From an uncultured bacterium (lineage in GTDB: Bacteria; Verrucomicrobiota; Lentisphaeria; Victivallales; Victivallaceae), in contig CASFRF010000089.1 in assembly GCA_949297015.1 (NCBI GenBank), positions 1-62,341 on the forward strand: DNA of 62,341 bases, in the 5' to 3' direction. The position numbers and the translations under genes are program-made. Shown piece by piece: positions 52,539-62,340 of the stretch (its first letter is position 1; the number at the start of each line of letters is the position of its first letter). The notes under the pieces are model-generated. The model was not told the origin of the DNA. It ran no database searches and worked only from the letters and a program-made list of their open reading frames with translations.

Positions 52539-55079
52539 TCAGCGCGCCGGACCGGACTCCGGCAGCAGCCCGGCCCGGACCTCGACCCCGACGCTCCCGG
52601 TGAAGAGCCGCGACAAAGTCGCGTTGACCCGCGTCAACGTCAACTCCCGGAACTCCCGGCCACCGGCCAGCACCGCCTCCGGATCCCGCCCGTAGTAGGA
52701 CTCCAGTCCGGCGGTGGCCAGCAACCGCCCCGTCGCCTCCAACCGGCGCCGGGCGGAGACCATCGCCGCCTCGCGCGCCGCCGCAAACTCCTCCGACTCC
52801 AGCCCGCGCGCCCCCAGACGCTCCACTTCTGCGCGCAACAACGCCAGCACCTGTTCCCCCCGGTCGGGCGCGGTGACCCCGTAGAACAGCGCTGCCCCCC
52901 GCTGCAAGCCGCCGAAATCACGCAGCCCGGTGGTGTAGGCCAGCGCGTGATCCTCGCGGACCCGCTTGAACAGCTGCGACGCCAGCCCGTTTTCGGCCTG
53001 ATTCAACACCTCCAGCACCGGCTCCTCCCGGTCCCGGAAACTGAGCGTGGGCACGGCGTAGATCACCGCCAGCTGCTCGCGGTCGAGCCGCCGGGCGCCA
53101 CTCCGGGACGCCGCCGGGAACTCCGGCTCCGGCGGCAGCGCGCGCGCCGCCTCCTGCCAGGGGAGTTCCGCGACCAGTCCGGCCAGCGCCGCCTGATAAA
53201 CCTCGGGGTCGCCGCTGCCGCCGATCAGCAGCTGCACGTTCGGCCGCCGCCAGAGATCGCGATAAAAGGCTGCGGCCCGGACGCCGTCGAGCGCCCTCAA
53301 ACTCCGCTCCGTGCCCCCGAAACTCCGACCGTAGGGGTGTTGCCCGTACAACAGCTGCCGGGCCAGCAGCTCGGCCACGGCTCGCGGCTGCTGCTCGCGG
53401 CTGCGCAGTTCGGCCAGCAGATTGGCGCACTCCCGGGCGGCCACCGCCGGATCGAAGGCCGGTTCCAGCAGCATGGTCCGCAGCAGCTCGAAGGCCCGGG
53501 CGAAGCGCTCCGTCGGCACGTTGAGTTCGATCATCAGACTGTTGACCCCAGCGTTGACCGTGAGCTCCGCGCCGCAGCGGTCGAGCGCCGCGGCGAAGTC
53601 GCTTTCCGAATAACGCCCCGCCCCGGCGGTCAGCAGCGCGGCGGTCAGCCGGGCCAGCCCCTCCGCCCCCGCGGGCTCAAAGATCGAACCGCCGGGCAGC
53701 ACGATCACCAGATCGGTCAGCGGTCGCCGCCGGTCGGAACACCAGTAAAACGGCGTGCCGCCGGGCAGCTCCACGCGGTGCAGCGTCTCCGGCACGCCCG
53801 GAGCGGACGACTTCCGGCTCACTTTCCGGAGCTCCGGCGTCTGGCGGACCCAGTTGAAGGAGTCCGGAGCCAGAATCCGGGCGGCGACGGCCCGCAGCTG
53901 ATCGAGCGTCACCGCCGCCAGCTCCCGGCTGTAGGCGTCGGCCGCATGCGGCGTGCCGTAGGTCAGCACCGCGCCGGTCAAAGTGGAGGCCAGCACGCCG
54001 CTGTTCCGGCTGTCCCGCCACAACTCGGCCAGCTGCTGACGCTTTTCCCGCTCCAGTTCGTCACGGGTGAGCTCCCCGCCGCGCACCCGCTCCAGCTCCC
54101 GCCGCAACGCCGTCTCCAGCCGGGAGAACTTGCCCGGAGTGGTGCAGGCGGTGATTCCGAAGAGACCGCCGAAGCCCCGGGTATAACAGAAACTCCCCAA
54201 ATTGACAGCCAGTTCGCGCTCCTGACGCAGCACCCGGACCAGCCGCGACCCGTCGCTCAGCGCCAGCACTCCGCAGAGCAGATCCAGCGCCGGAACCGGC
54301 AGCTCGGCGGCCCCGGGCAGCGGCACTCCCAGCGCCAGCCGGGCCAGCGGATCGGCAAACCGGCAATCCAGTTCCCGCGAATAGCGCTGCGGCGGCTCCG
54401 GCGGCAGCACCGGTTCCGCCAGGTCCCCGCGCGGCCAGTCCTCCAGCTTCTCCCGCACCAGCTCGAACAGCGCCTCCGGCTCCTGCGGCGCGACCAGCAC
54501 CCAGAAGCAGCGTCCCGGCGTGTAGCGCCGACGATAGTAGCGGAACATCTGCTCGCGATCGACCGCGGCGATCTGCTCGCGGAAGCCGATGATCGGGAAC
54601 CGCACCGGATGCTGCAGGAAGGCCAGTTGCCAGAGCCGTTCGTGCAGTCTCCGTTCGGGACTGTCCAGACCCAGCTCCCGCTCGCGCAGAATCACTTCGC
54701 GCTCGCGGGCGAAGCGGGCTTCGGGAAACTCCGGATAACGGACCATCGCCGCCAGCACCGCCACCGCCGTCGCCACCTGGGGCGCGGGCAGTTCGACGTA
54801 GTAGACCGTGTGGTCGAAACTGGTGTAGGCGTTGAACTCGCCGCCGAGCTGATTGATCCGGTCGGCGGCGGCGGTGCCGGGAAACCCCTGACAGCCCTGA
54901 AACAGCATGTGCTCCAGAAAGTGCGACAACCCGCACCCCGGCGCCTCCGTCTCATGAATGCTGCCGGTCGCCACACAGCAGTGGACCGCCGCCGCCGGCG
55001 AATCGGGCCGACGCAGCACATAGATCCGCAGCCCGTTCTCCAGGGTCAGACCGACCGTGTCGCCGTAGAGTTTCAACAC
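52539..55079 (-). CDS. M16 family (insulinase-like) metallopeptidase
   Basis: An 846-residue zinc peptidase made of two M16 halves. The N-terminal half has the inverted zinc motif SHFLEHMLFQG (H53, E56, H57) and the downstream Glu-rich AREREVILRERE. The C-terminal half (from about residue 440) is the catalytically silent partner domain. No signal peptide is seen. It overlaps the end of folD by 7 bp, so expression is coupled. Confidence 0.9.
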   Translation of the reverse strand: MLKLYGDTVGLTLENGLRIYVLRRPDSPAAAVHCCVATGSIHETEAPGCGLSHFLEHMLFQGCQGFPGTAAADRINQLGGEFNAYTSFDHTVYYVELPAPQVATAVAVLAAMVRYPEFPEARFAREREVILRERELGLDSPERRLHERLWQLAFLQHPVRFPIIGFREQIAAVDREQMFRYYRRRYTPGRCFWVLVAPQEPEALFELVREKLEDWPRGDLAEPVLPPEPPQRYSRELDCRFADPLARLALGVPLPGAAELPVPALDLLCGVLALSDGSRLVRVLRQERELAVNLGSFCYTRGFGGLFGITACTTPGKFSRLETALRRELERVRGGELTRDELEREKRQQLAELWRDSRNSGVLASTLTGAVLTYGTPHAADAYSRELAAVTLDQLRAVAARILAPDSFNWVRQTPELRKVSRKSSAPGVPETLHRVELPGGTPFYWCSDRRRPLTDLVIVLPGGSIFEPAGAEGLARLTAALLTAGAGRYSESDFAAALDRCGAELTVNAGVNSLMIELNVPTERFARAFELLRTMLLEPAFDPAVAARECANLLAELRSREQQPRAVAELLARQLLYGQHPYGRSFGGTERSLRALDGVRAAAFYRDLWRRPNVQLLIGGSGDPEVYQAALAGLVAELPWQEAARALPPEPEFPAASRSGARRLDREQLAVIYAVPTLSFRDREEPVLEVLNQAENGLASQLFKRVREDHALAYTTGLRDFGGLQRGAALFYGVTAPDRGEQVLALLRAEVERLGARGLESEEFAAAREAAMVSARRRLEATGRLLATAGLESYYGRDPEAVLAGGREFRELTLTRVNATLSRLFTGSVGVEVRAGLLPESGPAR

Positions 55080-55972
55080 CGGGCGCCACCCGCCAGTGCG
55101 CGGCGGCAGGCCGCCACCGTGTTGCGCATCAGCATGGCGATGGTCAGCGGCCCGACGCCGCCGGGCACCGGCGTGATCATGGAGGCGACCTCGCGGGCCG
55201 ATTCAAACTCCACGTCGCCGACCAGCCGGGTGCCGGAGGGCCGGGAGGGGTCGGGGATCCGGTTGATCCCGACGTCGATCACCACCGCGCCCGGCTTGAT
55301 CATCTCCCCCTTGATGAACTCGGGTTTTCCCAGCGCCGCGATCAGAATGTCGGCGTCGCGGGTGTAGCGCGCCGGATCGGGAGTCCCGGAGTGGACCACC
55401 GTGACCGTGGCGTTGGCGCCCCGGGCCTTCTGCATGAGCATCGCCGCCAGCGGCTTGCCCACGATGTTCGAACGGCCGATGATCACCGCGTGCCGCCCCG
55501 CCGGATCCACCCCCGAGCGGGCCAGAATCTCCAGCACGCCGGCCGGGGTACAGGGCCGGAAGCCGTCGGTCTTGCCGATCAGCAGCTTGCCCACGTTGAG
55601 CTCGTGAAAGCAGTCCACGTCCTTGGCCGGATCGATGGCGGCGATCACCCGCTCCTCGTCGATCTGAGGCGGCGGCGGCGACTGCACCAGAATTCCGTGC
55701 ACCCGCGGATCGTGATTCAGTTCGTCGATCAGCGCCAGCACCCGTTCCATGGTGGCGTCGCGCGGCAGCACCCGCTTGTCGGAGTAGATCCCGAGTTCGC
55801 GGCACTTCTTGTCCTTCATATTGACGTAGACCTGAGAGGCCGGGTCCTCGCCTATAAGCACCACCGCCAAGCCGGGCTGCACGCCCTGCTTCATCAGTTC
55901 CGCCACTTCCAGCTGGGTGTCCATATTGACCGCCTGGCCGATCGCTTTGCCGTCGATAATGGTTGCGCTCAT
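55073..55972 (-). CDS. folD: methylenetetrahydrofolate dehydrogenase / cyclohydrolase
   Basis: A 299-residue bifunctional one-carbon enzyme interconverting methylene-, methenyl- and formyl-tetrahydrofolate. It has the catalytic YVNMK motif (Y49, K53), GILVQSPPPPQID, the signature PCTPAGVLEIL and the NADP-binding VIIGRSNIVGKPLAAML. ATG at 55972 has a ribosome site AAGGAG; longer in-frame readings overlap the PfkB gene and are rejected. Confidence 0.96.
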   Translation of the reverse strand: MSATIIDGKAIGQAVNMDTQLEVAELMKQGVQPGLAVVLIGEDPASQVYVNMKDKKCRELGIYSDKRVLPRDATMERVLALIDELNHDPRVHGILVQSPPPPQIDEERVIAAIDPAKDVDCFHELNVGKLLIGKTDGFRPCTPAGVLEILARSGVDPAGRHAVIIGRSNIVGKPLAAMLMQKARGANATVTVVHSGTPDPARYTRDADILIAALGKPEFIKGEMIKPGAVVIDVGINRIPDPSRPSGTRLVGDVEFESAREVASMITPVPGGVGPLTIAMLMRNTVAACRRALAGGARC

Positions 55973-56030
55973 CACACTCTCCTTCGCAATTCCTGAATCG
56001 TAAAATCTGTTTTCCCGCGGAGCCGCCCGT

Positions 56031-57050
56031 TCAAAAGCCCGGCGGCGTCGGTTCCGTCGGCGCGGTGGCGACAAATCGCCGCAGCTCCGGCAGCGTCGGA
56101 GCCCCGCCGGTGCTGGTGGCGTGCCGCAGATTGAAGTGCGCGCACCCGCCGCCCAACAGCAGCGCCTCCGGCCAGTCCAGCCCTTCGTGCAGGGCGTAGA
56201 GCACGCCGGAGCAGAAGGCGTCACCGGCCCCCACGCTGCAGACGATCTCGCTGCGCCCGATCCGGAAGGAGGGGGCGAAGACCTGCGCCCCGCGGACATC
56301 GGCGACGAACGCGCCCTCCGGGAAATGGATGATCACCGCCTCGCGCACCCCCTGCTCCAGCAGCCGCCGGGCCGCCTCCCGGATCGCCGCGGCGTCGATC
56401 GTGCCGTCGCTCCGGCGCACCGGCAGTCCGGCGGCGTTTCCCGCCTCCAGCTCATTGATCACCAGATCGTCGATCCAGCGCAGCGCCGGAGGCACCACCC
56501 GACGGAATTTGGCGGGGGCCTCCGAGACGATGTCCACCACCGTGCGGCAGCCGCGCTGGCGCATCCGGGCCAGCGCCCGGGCGCCGGCGGTTCCGAACTC
56601 CGGATCGGGCTGATCGAGCCCGTCGAGCAGCAGCAGATAGGCCAGATAGAACAGCCGGGCCGGAGCCGTGACCTCCTCCAGTTGGGCGCAGCCGAACCGG
56701 GCGTTGGCGCCGCGATGGTGAAAGAAGGTCCGGCGTCCGTTGCAGCTCATCACATCGGTGAACGAGGTTGAAATTCCGGGGCAGACCTGCAGATAATCGT
56801 CATGGATTCCATGTTCGCGGACCGCCCGCAGCAGGGTTTTTCCGGCGTCATCGTCGCCGATCATCCCGGCGGCGTAGAGTTCCAGACCGCAGTCCAGCGC
56901 CGCCAGGTCGAACAGCGCGTTGCCCGCGCCGCCGACGTTCGCGGCGAGCTCGGTGATGTTGCACAGCTCCCCCTCCTCCGGCCAGCGGTCGATCAGTTTA
57001 ATCCGGTCGAGAATCCAGTTCCCGGCCCCGATCACCCCGCGGCGGCTCAT
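56031..57050 (-). CDS. PfkB family carbohydrate kinase
   Basis: A 339-residue sugar kinase of the ribokinase group. Landmarks: the N-terminal VGGAGNALFDLAALD substrate region, YAAGMIGDDDAG, and CSVGAGDAFCSGVLYAL with the catalytic Asp. The substrate is unclear. ATG 57050 overlaps the mutarotase-like gene stop by ATGA, so the two may act on one sugar. A GTG at 57056 would add two residues. Confidence 0.88.
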   Translation of the reverse strand: MSRRGVIGAGNWILDRIKLIDRWPEEGELCNITELAANVGGAGNALFDLAALDCGLELYAAGMIGDDDAGKTLLRAVREHGIHDDYLQVCPGISTSFTDVMSCNGRRTFFHHRGANARFGCAQLEEVTAPARLFYLAYLLLLDGLDQPDPEFGTAGARALARMRQRGCRTVVDIVSEAPAKFRRVVPPALRWIDDLVINELEAGNAAGLPVRRSDGTIDAAAIREAARRLLEQGVREAVIIHFPEGAFVADVRGAQVFAPSFRIGRSEIVCSVGAGDAFCSGVLYALHEGLDWPEALLLGGGCAHFNLRHATSTGGAPTLPELRRFVATAPTEPTPPGF

Positions 57051-58171
57051 AAGCACTCTCCCCGCAGAAAGCCGGGGCGCACCCGGGCCGTCGCCCGGAG
57101 TCCCGCGCCGTCGATGAAGTCGATCCGGTCGGTCTGGAAGTCGGCGGCGAGGGCCCGCCCGAAGCCCGCGGGCAGCTCCGCCACGCCCTCGATCAGCCGG
57201 ACTTCAACGCCGCCGTCCAGCTCGATCGCCGTGGGGAACCCGGCCCGGGAGATCAGATTCTCCTCCAGCGAGGCCTTGAGTCCGAAATCGAAGGCGCCGC
57301 AGATCTCCTCCACCCCGAAGCAGCGCACGTCGCCGTTCCAGGGCGGATGGTAGCGCCCGGAGTTGGAGGTCCAGATCGCGGTGGCGGGCAGCTGCTCCAC
57401 GTTCTTGAGCGCGAACCAGAGGTAGCCGCGCTCCGGATAGACCGCCGCCATCCAGGCCGGACCGTCCTCGCGCCGCTTGAGCAGACAGAACAGATCGGCG
57501 AAGCCCCGGCGCGGCGGGAACACCGAATAGTCCGCCGTGGCCGGATACCGCGAGGCCAGCGGCAGCGCCGTCAGCTCGGTGAACAGTTCGCCCGCCGCCA
57601 GCTGCTGATACTCCCGCTGCGCCGGATCGCTGAACACCCCCGGCCGGGTCAGGCCCAGCCGGAATTTGCTGGAGCACAGATACATCGTCTCGCCCTCCTC
57701 CGGCATCTGCAGGATCGGGTGGCTGCCCAGAGGCATGGCGCCGTGAAATCCGGTGAGTTCGTGGCGCAGGTAGAGGGCCGTGTCCTCCCCGTGCAGGGCG
57801 ATGGTCCGCCGGACCAGTCCGGGGCGAACCCGGGGCCGGATCTCCAAAGTCAGGGCCGCGTCGGTTTCCGCAGCCAGCGTCCAGTCGCTGCCGGCGGTTT
57901 CGCCGTGGCCGGGGTGACGCTCGCCGTCCACCTCCTCGGCGTTGCCGCCGAAGGGGAGGCAGAAGAAGTCGCCGCGCATCGATTTGAGCACCGGATCGGT
58001 GATCTCCGGCCGGGACTCAAACTGCCAGGGGCTCAGGTAATAGGGTTCGACCGTGCGGCCCGAAGGCAGCCGGAAGACCACGGGCGCCAGCTGCGCTCCG
58101 GTCCGGGTGACGAAAAACTCGACGTTGTTCCCCGCCAGGCGCCAGCCCGGCGCCGTACCTGTGTTCATCAT
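57047..58171 (-). CDS. aldose 1-epimerase-like (galactose mutarotase fold) protein
   Basis: A 374-residue protein that looks like a beta-supersandwich of the mutarotase type, with RRTIALHGEDTALYLRHEL, GAMPLGSHPILQMPEEG (with a His in the expected place) and WTSNSGRYHPPWNGDVRCFG. The catalytic Glu is not clearly assignable. ATG at 58171 (or 58168) is preferred because AAGG lies 8-9 nt upstream. It begins a leftward unit with the PfkB kinase. Confidence 0.65.
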   Translation of the reverse strand: MMNTGTAPGWRLAGNNVEFFVTRTGAQLAPVVFRLPSGRTVEPYYLSPWQFESRPEITDPVLKSMRGDFFCLPFGGNAEEVDGERHPGHGETAGSDWTLAAETDAALTLEIRPRVRPGLVRRTIALHGEDTALYLRHELTGFHGAMPLGSHPILQMPEEGETMYLCSSKFRLGLTRPGVFSDPAQREYQQLAAGELFTELTALPLASRYPATADYSVFPPRRGFADLFCLLKRREDGPAWMAAVYPERGYLWFALKNVEQLPATAIWTSNSGRYHPPWNGDVRCFGVEEICGAFDFGLKASLEENLISRAGFPTAIELDGGVEVRLIEGVAELPAGFGRALAADFQTDRIDFIDGAGLRATARVRPGFLRGECL

Positions 58172-58214
58172 CGGAGTCATCCTTCCGCTTAGCTTGTGAA
58201 TTGCCGTTTTTCTC

Positions 58215-58243
58215 AATATAAAGCGGCAAGCGCTCCTTGTCAA
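58215..58243 (-). promoter_or_regulatory. predicted promoter of the mutarotase-like gene
   Basis: TTGACA, 17-bp spacer, TATATT on the minus strand. Start expected near 58208. Confidence 0.65.
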
Positions 58244-58255
58244 TCCGTCGGCGCT

Positions 58256-59041
58256 TCAGCCGACGAGCCGGAACAGACTGTTGCCGCACAAATAGAGCGC
58301 CGAAAGCACCACCAGCAGCTCCACCACCCGTTCAAACGCCTGTTGCGGCAGGCGCTTGACCAGCATCACCCCCAGCGCCGCGCCGATCAGGATGAACGGG
58401 ATCATCGCGCTGTCCGCCCGCACCACCGCCCAGTCGATCCGCCCTTCGGAGATGAAGACCGGGAACTTGATCCAGTTGACCAGCATGAAAAACCAGGCGG
58501 CGACGCGCATGTATTCGAGTTTCGGCAGCTTCAGCGTCAACAGATAAGTGGCCATCACCGGCCCCGCCGCGTTGGCCACCTGGGTGGTGAAGCCGCCCAG
58601 CAGCGCAAAGGAGCGGCCGAACCAGCGGGTCCGGGCCAGACGTTCGACCAGTTCGGCGTAGCGCCGACGCCAGAGATTCAGCAGCGACATGCCCAGCACG
58701 ATGACGCCGATCACCAGCCGCAGCACGTCGTCGTCGGTGATCAGAAAGCGCAGCGTCAAACTCCCCGCTCCGATTCCGACCACCGCCCAGGGCAGCAGCC
58801 GCCGCAGCAGCCGCCAGTTGACGTGGTCGCGATAGCAGTAGACCGCCACCAGATCGGTCAACGCCAACATCACCAGCTGCAACCCCTGCGAGAGCCGGGC
58901 CGGAAAGGCCAGCACCAGCAGAATCACCGGCACGGTCCCGAGTCCGGGCACACCGGTCTTGTTGATGCCGATCAGCACCGCGCTCACCGCCAGCACTGCC
59001 AGCTGCAGCCAGGTGAAGTCACCGAAGAAGAACGAGTACAT
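58256..59041 (-). CDS. TauE/SafE-family sulfite exporter-like permease
   Basis: A 261-residue protein with about eight helices. It has the TauE-like features LQLAVLAVSAVLIGINKTGVPG near the start (quoted in part), GGFTTQVANAAGPVMATYLL and FILIGAALGVMLVKRL. The family is thought to move sulfur-containing or small organic anions; the substrate is unknown. ATG at 59041 is preferred. Upstream in-frame starts overlap cysS. It is probably cotranscribed with cysS. Confidence 0.8.
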   Translation of the reverse strand: MYSFFFGDFTWLQLAVLAVSAVLIGINKTGVPGLGTVPVILLVLAFPARLSQGLQLVMLALTDLVAVYCYRDHVNWRLLRRLLPWAVVGIGAGSLTLRFLITDDDVLRLVIGVIVLGMSLLNLWRRRYAELVERLARTRWFGRSFALLGGFTTQVANAAGPVMATYLLTLKLPKLEYMRVAAWFFMLVNWIKFPVFISEGRIDWAVVRADSAMIPFILIGAALGVMLVKRLPQQAFERVVELLVVLSALYLCGNSLFRLVG

Positions 59042-59061
59042 GGGATGCCGGACCACCCCGC

Positions 59062-60474
<1,413 letters not shown>

Positions 60475-60515
60475 GATTGTGATCAAACTCCCGGATTTTT
60501 TCAAAATTCGCTATT

Positions 60516-60544
60516 AATGTAACCTGAAAGAGGGGTTTTTACAA
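60516..60544 (-). promoter_or_regulatory. predicted promoter of cysS
   Basis: TTGTAA, 17-bp spacer, TACATT on the minus strand. Start expected near 60509, with a leader of about 35 nt. Confidence 0.55.
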
Positions 60545-60573
60545 AAAAATTCTGAAAAAAACACCATTTTTCG

Positions 60574-60602
60574 TTTTACCTTTCGGAAAATGGCGCTATA
60601 TT
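60574..60602 (+). promoter_or_regulatory. predicted promoter of tRNA-Ser
   Basis: TTTTAC, 17-bp spacer, TATATT. Start expected near 60609, a few nt before the tRNA 5' end. Confidence 0.5.
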
Positions 60603-60614
60603 ACAGAACCAAGC

Positions 60615-60704
60615 GGAGAGATGGCTGAGTGGTCTAAGGCGCCGGCCTCGAAATTCGGTGTGGGGGTAACCCCACCGTGGGTTCAAATCCCACTCTCTCC
60701 GCCA
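60615..60704 (+). tRNA. tRNA-Ser (anticodon CGA)
   Basis: A type II tRNA with acceptor GGAGAGA/TCTCTCC, D-arm, anticodon loop CTCGAAA reading anticodon CGA, a long variable arm (TGGGGGTAACCCCACC) and T-arm GTGGGTTCAAATCCCAC. The CCA end is encoded (60702-60704). The anticodon stem CCGGC/TTCGG has one G-U pair and a C-U mismatch next to the loop, which weakens it. The long variable arm and sequence fit serine. Confidence 0.93.
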
Positions 60705-60745
60705 TTTACTTCTTTTCCCCGTGAAAAGAAGTAAAACAAGAAAAG
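60705..60745. repeat. palindrome copy of the dispersed repeat beside the tRNA
   Basis: TTTACTTCTTTTC (60705-60717) pairs with GAAAAGAAGTAAA (60723-60735) around loop CCCGT, and the tail AACAAGAAAAGCGAAG follows. The layout matches the palindrome plus tail at 24812-24860. It starts directly after the tRNA CCA. Confidence 0.7.
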
Positions 60746-60754
60746 CGAAGTAGC

Positions 60755-60781
60755 GCGGCAGGTTTCCCTGCCGCTTTTTTT
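60755..60781 (+). terminator. Rho-independent terminator after tRNA-Ser
   Basis: GCGGCAGG (60755-60762) pairs with CCTGCCGC (60767-60774) around loop TTTC, followed by seven T residues. It ends the tRNA transcript. Confidence 0.9.
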
Positions 60782-61149
60782 GTCCGGAAATCACAGGATG
60801 GTGGAGGAGCCCCAAGAGAAAATGAGCTCGCGGAGCGATCGGAGCGAACTTTCAGCGGCTTTTTCTTCCGCCCCCCTGCCATCGCAATAGACAGCAAATC
60901 CGCAAGTCCTTTTCTCCCGTTTTTATCTCTTCCGGGCTCGAAATCTGTCCCCCCAAAAAGAACAAATGAGAGTAAATCATGTATGTCAAATTGTATGTCA
61001 AATTGTATGTCAAAAAACCAGCAACTTGAAACCCGGAAGTCAGAGTTTTATCTAATTCGAGTTGCTGAATTGCGTTTGTTTCATCAACCATGAGAAATTC
61101 CAAAACCGTCCCCCCACACACCGCAAAACCGAACGCCGAACGGATCTGG
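60782..61149. other. 368-bp AT-richer intergenic region without a clear gene
   Basis: Composition falls below the local average here. It contains a 12-bp direct repeat (60981-61014) and no reading frame with a recognisable product. A 16-codon plus-strand frame (60979-61029, MYVKLYVKLYVKKPAT) is formed by the repeat itself. I see no IS ends or tRNA-like fold. Confidence 0.5.
60981..61014. repeat. three direct repeats of a 12-bp unit
   Basis: GTATGTCAAATT occurs perfectly at 60981-60992 and 60993-61004, and its first 10 bases again at 61005-61014. On the minus strand each unit contains TTGACATAC. The spacing is too short for ordinary promoters. Confidence 0.8.
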
Positions 61150-61899
61150 CTACACCCGTTCAAACAATCTCCACGGCAATATCCGCAGCAGCCATGCAAT
61201 CCAACGCCACCGGAAGGTAACAAAGATATACCGTCTCTTCTTTTGTAGCCCGCGAACAATGCATTCCGCCGCATTTTCCACGGAACACATCCAGAAAAAC
61301 TTGTCGCCTTTGGCCATCGCCGTATCAACAAATCCCGGCAATATCGTGGAAATGTTGATTCCCGAATGCTCTTTTCGGACTTTTCGAGCAAGCCCTTCCA
61401 GATATAAAATCTGATACCCTTTACTTGCGGAGTATCCGCTGTCGTTTTCAAAACCACGCAATCCGCTGATGGAGGCAATTGCCGCCAGTTGCCCCCTTTT
61501 CTGCCGGGCCAAAACAGCATAAGACAAATTCATGATTTCAGTAAATCCCATTACGTTCAACGCGAGCGTCTCTCTGCACAGGTCCCAGTCCAACGCCGAA
61601 TTGATCTCTCCAAACCCGGCACAGAATAGAATGATATCCACAGATTCAAATCTCTCAAGAAAAGCCTGGAAAAGCATTCCACCTTCAGGGGCTGCCAGAT
61701 CGATTGCAGCAAATTCACATGAGGCGGAAACCTTTTTCGATATTTCCGACAACAATTCAGCGCGACGCGCAATAAGTCCAAGTCGAACATGCCGGTTGCA
61801 TCCATACCTTAAAGCCAGTTCACGCCCAATGCCGGAGGAGGCGCCAACAATGATAACACCGCTTACCTTGTCATCATATTGTTTCTTTTTCTTAGTCAT
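61150..61899 (-). CDS. SDR-family oxidoreductase
   Basis: A 249-residue short-chain dehydrogenase. It has the cofactor site GASSGIG (residues 19-25), LNVMG, the catalytic Ser143 (IASISGLRG) and the YSASK motif with Y156 and K160, plus PGFVDTAM. The usual NNAG is replaced by FCAGF. The C-terminus is hydrophobic and basic (WRWIAWLLRILPWRLF), suggesting membrane contact. Base use is clearly more AT-rich than the neighbours, a sign of transfer or lower selection. No good promoter is seen; the gap 61900-62103 shows nothing else. Confidence 0.85.
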   Translation of the reverse strand: MTKKKKQYDDKVSGVIIVGASSGIGRELALRYGCNRHVRLGLIARRAELLSEISKKVSASCEFAAIDLAAPEGGMLFQAFLERFESVDIILFCAGFGEINSALDWDLCRETLALNVMGFTEIMNLSYAVLARQKRGQLAAIASISGLRGFENDSGYSASKGYQILYLEGLARKVRKEHSGINISTILPGFVDTAMAKGDKFFWMCSVENAAECIVRGLQKKRRYIFVTFRWRWIAWLLRILPWRLFERV

Positions 61900-62103
61900 T
61901 TTGGCTAAAATAGTTCATAAATATTTGATGATTGAAATAATAAATGGTTTCATACCCCGGACGTGCCCGATACCTGAACCAGCCTGGAAATTCCGAGGCT
62001 GCAGATCGATCAACGCAATACCAGCATTCAGCAGAGTGCCGATCAGCTCAAATCCTGCGCATTTTCAAGAATCCTCAAACGCCCCGGCGCCGGGCAACGC
62101 GAC

Positions 62104-62340
62104 TCAACGGGAGCCGGACTCCTCCAGCCGCCGACAGCGGCGGAAGTGCTCCCGCACCAACTCCCGCTCCGGCCCGCCGCCGACCGTCCGGCACCAGCCG
62201 CGGAACTTCCCCAGCAGCTCGCGCCAGTACAACCCCGGATAGTCCCGGAAACGGATTCGCTTCAACTGATATTTGTGTCGCAGATTTTCCGGCGCCAGCG
62301 CCGCCAGCCGCGCCCGCAGCCAGTGCCCGGAGAGCCGGTC
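62104..62340 (-). CDS. 3' end of an unidentified gene
   Basis: The last 78 codons and TGA stop of a leftward gene that runs off the right edge. The residues are rich in Arg, Leu and Trp (KYQLKRIRFRDYPGLYWREL, then LLGKFRGWCRTVGGG, ending ESGSR). GC content returns to the genome norm. No family is recognised. Confidence 0.5.
   Translation of the reverse strand, partial: DRLSGHWLRARLAALAPENLRHKYQLKRIRFRDYPGLYWRELLGKFRGWCRTVGGGPERELVREHFRRCRRLEESGSR

Noticed and set aside
60576..60815. Minus-strand 79-codon frame over the tRNA
   Set aside because: It is the antisense of tRNA-Ser (WDLNPR-type text), a common false gene.
60852..61520. 222-codon minus-strand frame across the SDR gene and the 12-bp repeats
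   Set aside because: It lies in another frame of the SDR gene and then translates the direct repeats; no domain is recognisable.
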